Made by a program: the position numbers and the translations under genes. DNA of 64,000 nt from Glaciimonas sp. PAMC28666. Lineage in GTDB: Bacteria > Pseudomonadota > Gammaproteobacteria > Burkholderiales > Burkholderiaceae_D. Position 1 is the first letter of the stretch. Each line of letters opens with the position of its first letter. Where the stretch lies: positions 3,100,001-3,164,000 of the forward strand of contig NZ_CP070304.1 in assembly GCF_016917355.1 (NCBI RefSeq), read 5' to 3'. Shown here one piece after another: positions 62,077 to 64,000 of this stretch. A model generated the notes under the pieces. It did not search any database. It worked only from the letters and a program-made list of their open reading frames with translations, and was not told the DNA's origin.

Positions 62077-62086
62077 GTATCGATAC
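62077..62086. promoter_or_regulatory. Palindrome between kinase and regulator genes
   Basis: GTATCGATAC is a perfect 10-bp palindrome with nearly complementary flanks (GTGTATCGATACGC). It lies in the 225-bp gap between the end of the kinase gene and the start of the regulator gene on the minus strand. It may be an operator for the regulator gene, but no evidence beyond symmetry supports this. Confidence 0.25.
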
Positions 62087-62233
62087 GCAATTCAAGTTTC
62101 AGGTCCCGAACCTAGCGTCTTTTTCACTTTATATCCGAAAACATCTCTCAAAGCTTTTTAGGCGGAACGTGCAACAGGATATGTTAACTATTGATAGGGA
62201 AAAAAGAATACAGCATCGCCGCTCTTTAAATGT

Positions 62234-64000
62234 TCATCGCTGACTATGCGAAAAATTGGCCGGGAGCGAAAACTGGAAGATGCTACCGCCACCTTCGTTG
62301 TCGGTGAAATTGAGCGTGCCGCCATGGAATTCAATGGCGGTGCGGCAAATTTTAAGGCCCATCCCCATGCCGTGGGCTTTGGTTGAGTAAAAGGGGGAAA
62401 ACAAACGTGCCGCCACCTCGGCCGGAATACCATGGCCCTGGTCGATGACTGAGATCACAACCTGGGGCGATTCTGTGTCCAGATCGGCTGATACGGCTTT
62501 GATGTGCAGGATGCGGCGGGTGGAAATGTTATCTGACATTGATTCGATGGCATTGCGGGTTAAATTGAGCAGGACTTGCTCCAGCATCATTCTGTCGGCG
62601 GATATCCATGGCAATGCGGGTGCAATCTCGACCCGGACATTCACTTGCGAGGACTGCGCTTGTAACTCGACCAGCGGCATGATGTTGTCGACCAGCGTGC
62701 GGACGGCGAGCGGTTCGCGGATTGGATCGCGGTTTTTGACGAACTCGTGCACGCTGCGGATGATTTGCCCGGCGCGTTGCGCTTGCGTGTTGACTTTCCC
62801 CAGGGCCAATTTTAATTGCGATGTATTGATGGTGCCGGCCTGCAGCATATTAATTGCACCGGTCGTATAACTGGAAATGGCGGCAAGCGGCTGGTTTAAT
62901 TCGTGCGCGAGCGTGGAGGCGATTTCCCCCATACTAGCGAGACGGGCGCTGGACTCCAGTTTCTCTTGCTGCTTCCGGTTCAATTCTTCGGCGCGGCGCG
63001 GTTCTGAAATATCCAGTATTGATCCCATCCATCCTGTTTGCTGGCCCTGCGCATCGACCAGCGCTGATTCGAACACCATGACTGGAAACCGCTCCCCATT
63101 TCCACGCATAAAGATGGTTTCGAACTGTGGCGTTGCCTCGCCTTCCAGCACTTTAGTAAAACGTTCCTGAAATTCGTCCAGTGCTTCCGGTGCCCAGTAG
63201 GGCATCGGCGGGAGTCTGCCGACCAGCTGATCCGTACTGAGGCCCACCATCGCGCAGAATGCCGGGTTAACGTAGGTGACGCGGCCTTTCAGATCGCGGG
63301 CGCGCAAGCCGGTGACGAGCGAATTTTCCATCGCCGTGCGAAAGACGACTTCCTGGCGCAACGCGTTTTCTGCGGCTAGTCGGCGGTGAATGTCTCGCCA
63401 TAGCGCCAACAAACTCCACACCAGTCCGAGAGATAAGGCGATAACCGATCCGACTAATAAATTGGGAAGAAATTGCGGCGCGCTTTTGACGCTGTTGGTT
63501 CGGAGTATTAGTGATAACCCCGGCAGATCGATGGGCCGACGATGCGTGTACACGTCATGGCCGCGACCGCCAGAAGCGCGTTTGGCGATGGTGACCTCGT
63601 CCACGTCGGTGAGAGAAATCTCGTTATCTTGCGCAAACCACCACGGCACCAGCTCATCGAGAATGCCGCTGACGGAGTAGGTGCTCACCAGACTGCCGAG
63701 ATATTGCTGGTCAGCAAACAAGGGAACGCTGTAATCGATATACATCGCATTAGCGGTATCGATTAGCTTATAAGGCGGCGTGTATTGTGGAATTCTGGCG
63801 TCACGTACGAGTGTTGCGGACTTTTTTGCGTGCGCTACATAGTCCGCGTTGGTGCTTTGCAAGCCGTCGGTCGCTGCGATCACCCGATCTTCTGCATTCA
63901 GCCACGCAATTCCGCGCAATTCGCGGCTATTTTTTAAAAGCGGCTGGAGACGATCGGGAAATTGCGTAACCGACAGATGATGTTTGATGATCTCGTCAGC
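62234..64000 (-). CDS. dctS: DctS-type sensor histidine kinase, partial
   Basis: The frame is open to the window edge on the 5' side, so the first residues are missing; 588 residues are visible. The first 170 belong to a periplasmic sensor domain (KLIDTANAMYIDYSVPLFAD), ended by a membrane segment (FLPNLLVGSVIALSLGLVWS). A PAS domain follows (GLRARDLKGRVTYVNPAFCA, MVGLSTDQLVGRLPPMPYW), then HisKA with the phosphoacceptor His in TLAHELNQPLAAISSYTTG and HATPase with LNLTRNAIESM, VISVIDQGHGIP and STKAHGMGMGLKICR. The arrangement matches the Rhodobacter DctS kinase for C4-dicarboxylates. It is followed by the FixJ-type regulator, its presumed partner. The ligand is inferred from the family. Confidence 0.9.
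   Translation of the reverse strand, partial: ADEIIKHHLSVTQFPDRLQPLLKNSRELRGIAWLNAEDRVIAATDGLQSTNADYVAHAKKSATLVRDARIPQYTPPYKLIDTANAMYIDYSVPLFADQQYLGSLVSTYSVSGILDELVPWWFAQDNEISLTDVDEVTIAKRASGGRGHDVYTHRRPIDLPGLSLILRTNSVKSAPQFLPNLLVGSVIALSLGLVWSLLALWRDIHRRLAAENALRQEVVFRTAMENSLVTGLRARDLKGRVTYVNPAFCAMVGLSTDQLVGRLPPMPYWAPEALDEFQERFTKVLEGEATPQFETIFMRGNGERFPVMVFESALVDAQGQQTGWMGSILDISEPRRAEELNRKQQEKLESSARLASMGEIASTLAHELNQPLAAISSYTTGAINMLQAGTINTSQLKLALGKVNTQAQRAGQIIRSVHEFVKNRDPIREPLAVRTLVDNIMPLVELQAQSSQVNVRVEIAPALPWISADRMMLEQVLLNLTRNAIESMSDNISTRRILHIKAVSADLDTESPQVVISVIDQGHGIPAEVAARLFSPFYSTKAHGMGMGLKICRTAIEFHGGTLNFTDNEGGGSIFQFSLPANFSHSQR

Overview
The window looks like chromosomal DNA of a betaproteobacterium of the order Burkholderiales, most likely family Oxalobacteraceae (Glaciimonas/Collimonas/Herminiimonas-like; the family is inferred from gene order and protein style, not from a search). 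The order lptD-surA-pdxA-rsmA followed by the opposing block miaB-phoH-ybeY-corC-lnt-glyQ-glyS-gmhB-plsC-ygjP-gloA is typical of that order.

Layout. 1-4.5 kb: envelope and cofactor operon on the plus strand (end of lptD, surA, pdxA, rsmA). 4.8-5.5 kb: a hemerythrin-like protein. 5.5-21 kb: a long minus-strand housekeeping block (gloA, ygjP-like protease, plsC, gmhB, glyS, glyQ, lnt, corC, ybeY, phoH, miaB). A small redox module (Tat-exported molybdopterin lipoprotein plus cytochrome b) and an MXKDX repeat protein sit between corC and ybeY. 21.2-26.2 kb: a MarR-controlled tripartite drug efflux operon (marR, emrB, NodT-type outer membrane factor, emrA) ending at a bidirectional terminator. 26.2-28 kb: a SHOCT-domain protein and a sparse interval with one possible 32-residue membrane peptide. 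28-33.7 kb: a minus-strand catabolic operon (NMT1-type ABC transporter, Rieske oxygenase, 8-oxoguanine-deaminase-like amidohydrolase) preceded by a near-perfect sigma-54 promoter. 34-39.3 kb: an accessory stretch with an AraC regulator divergent from an SDR gene and several small hypothetical genes. 39.4-47.6 kb: housekeeping again (tRNA-Met, miaA, mutL, dedA, amiC, tsaE, queG, an AEC transporter).

47.6-61.3 kb is the most unusual part: a type I secretion locus. It encodes an ABC exporter and an HlyD adaptor, then two successive units that each consist of a very AT-rich small membrane protein followed by an FrpC-like protein with its own N-terminal domain. Both FrpC-like proteins carry an almost identical 1152-bp module that starts just before an Asp-Pro dipeptide and matches the self-processing module of Neisseria FrpC. 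Only the second protein (2039 residues) continues into RTX repeats and a C-terminal secretion region; the first (578 residues) stops after the shared module. This resembles polymorphic toxin loci with a complete toxin and an orphan cassette, here with the variable part at the N terminus and the presumed immunity gene upstream. The two transcription units share a copied upstream sequence element. The interpretation as a toxin-immunity system is inference.

61.3-64 kb: a DctS/DctR-type two-component system on the minus strand; the kinase gene runs off the window.
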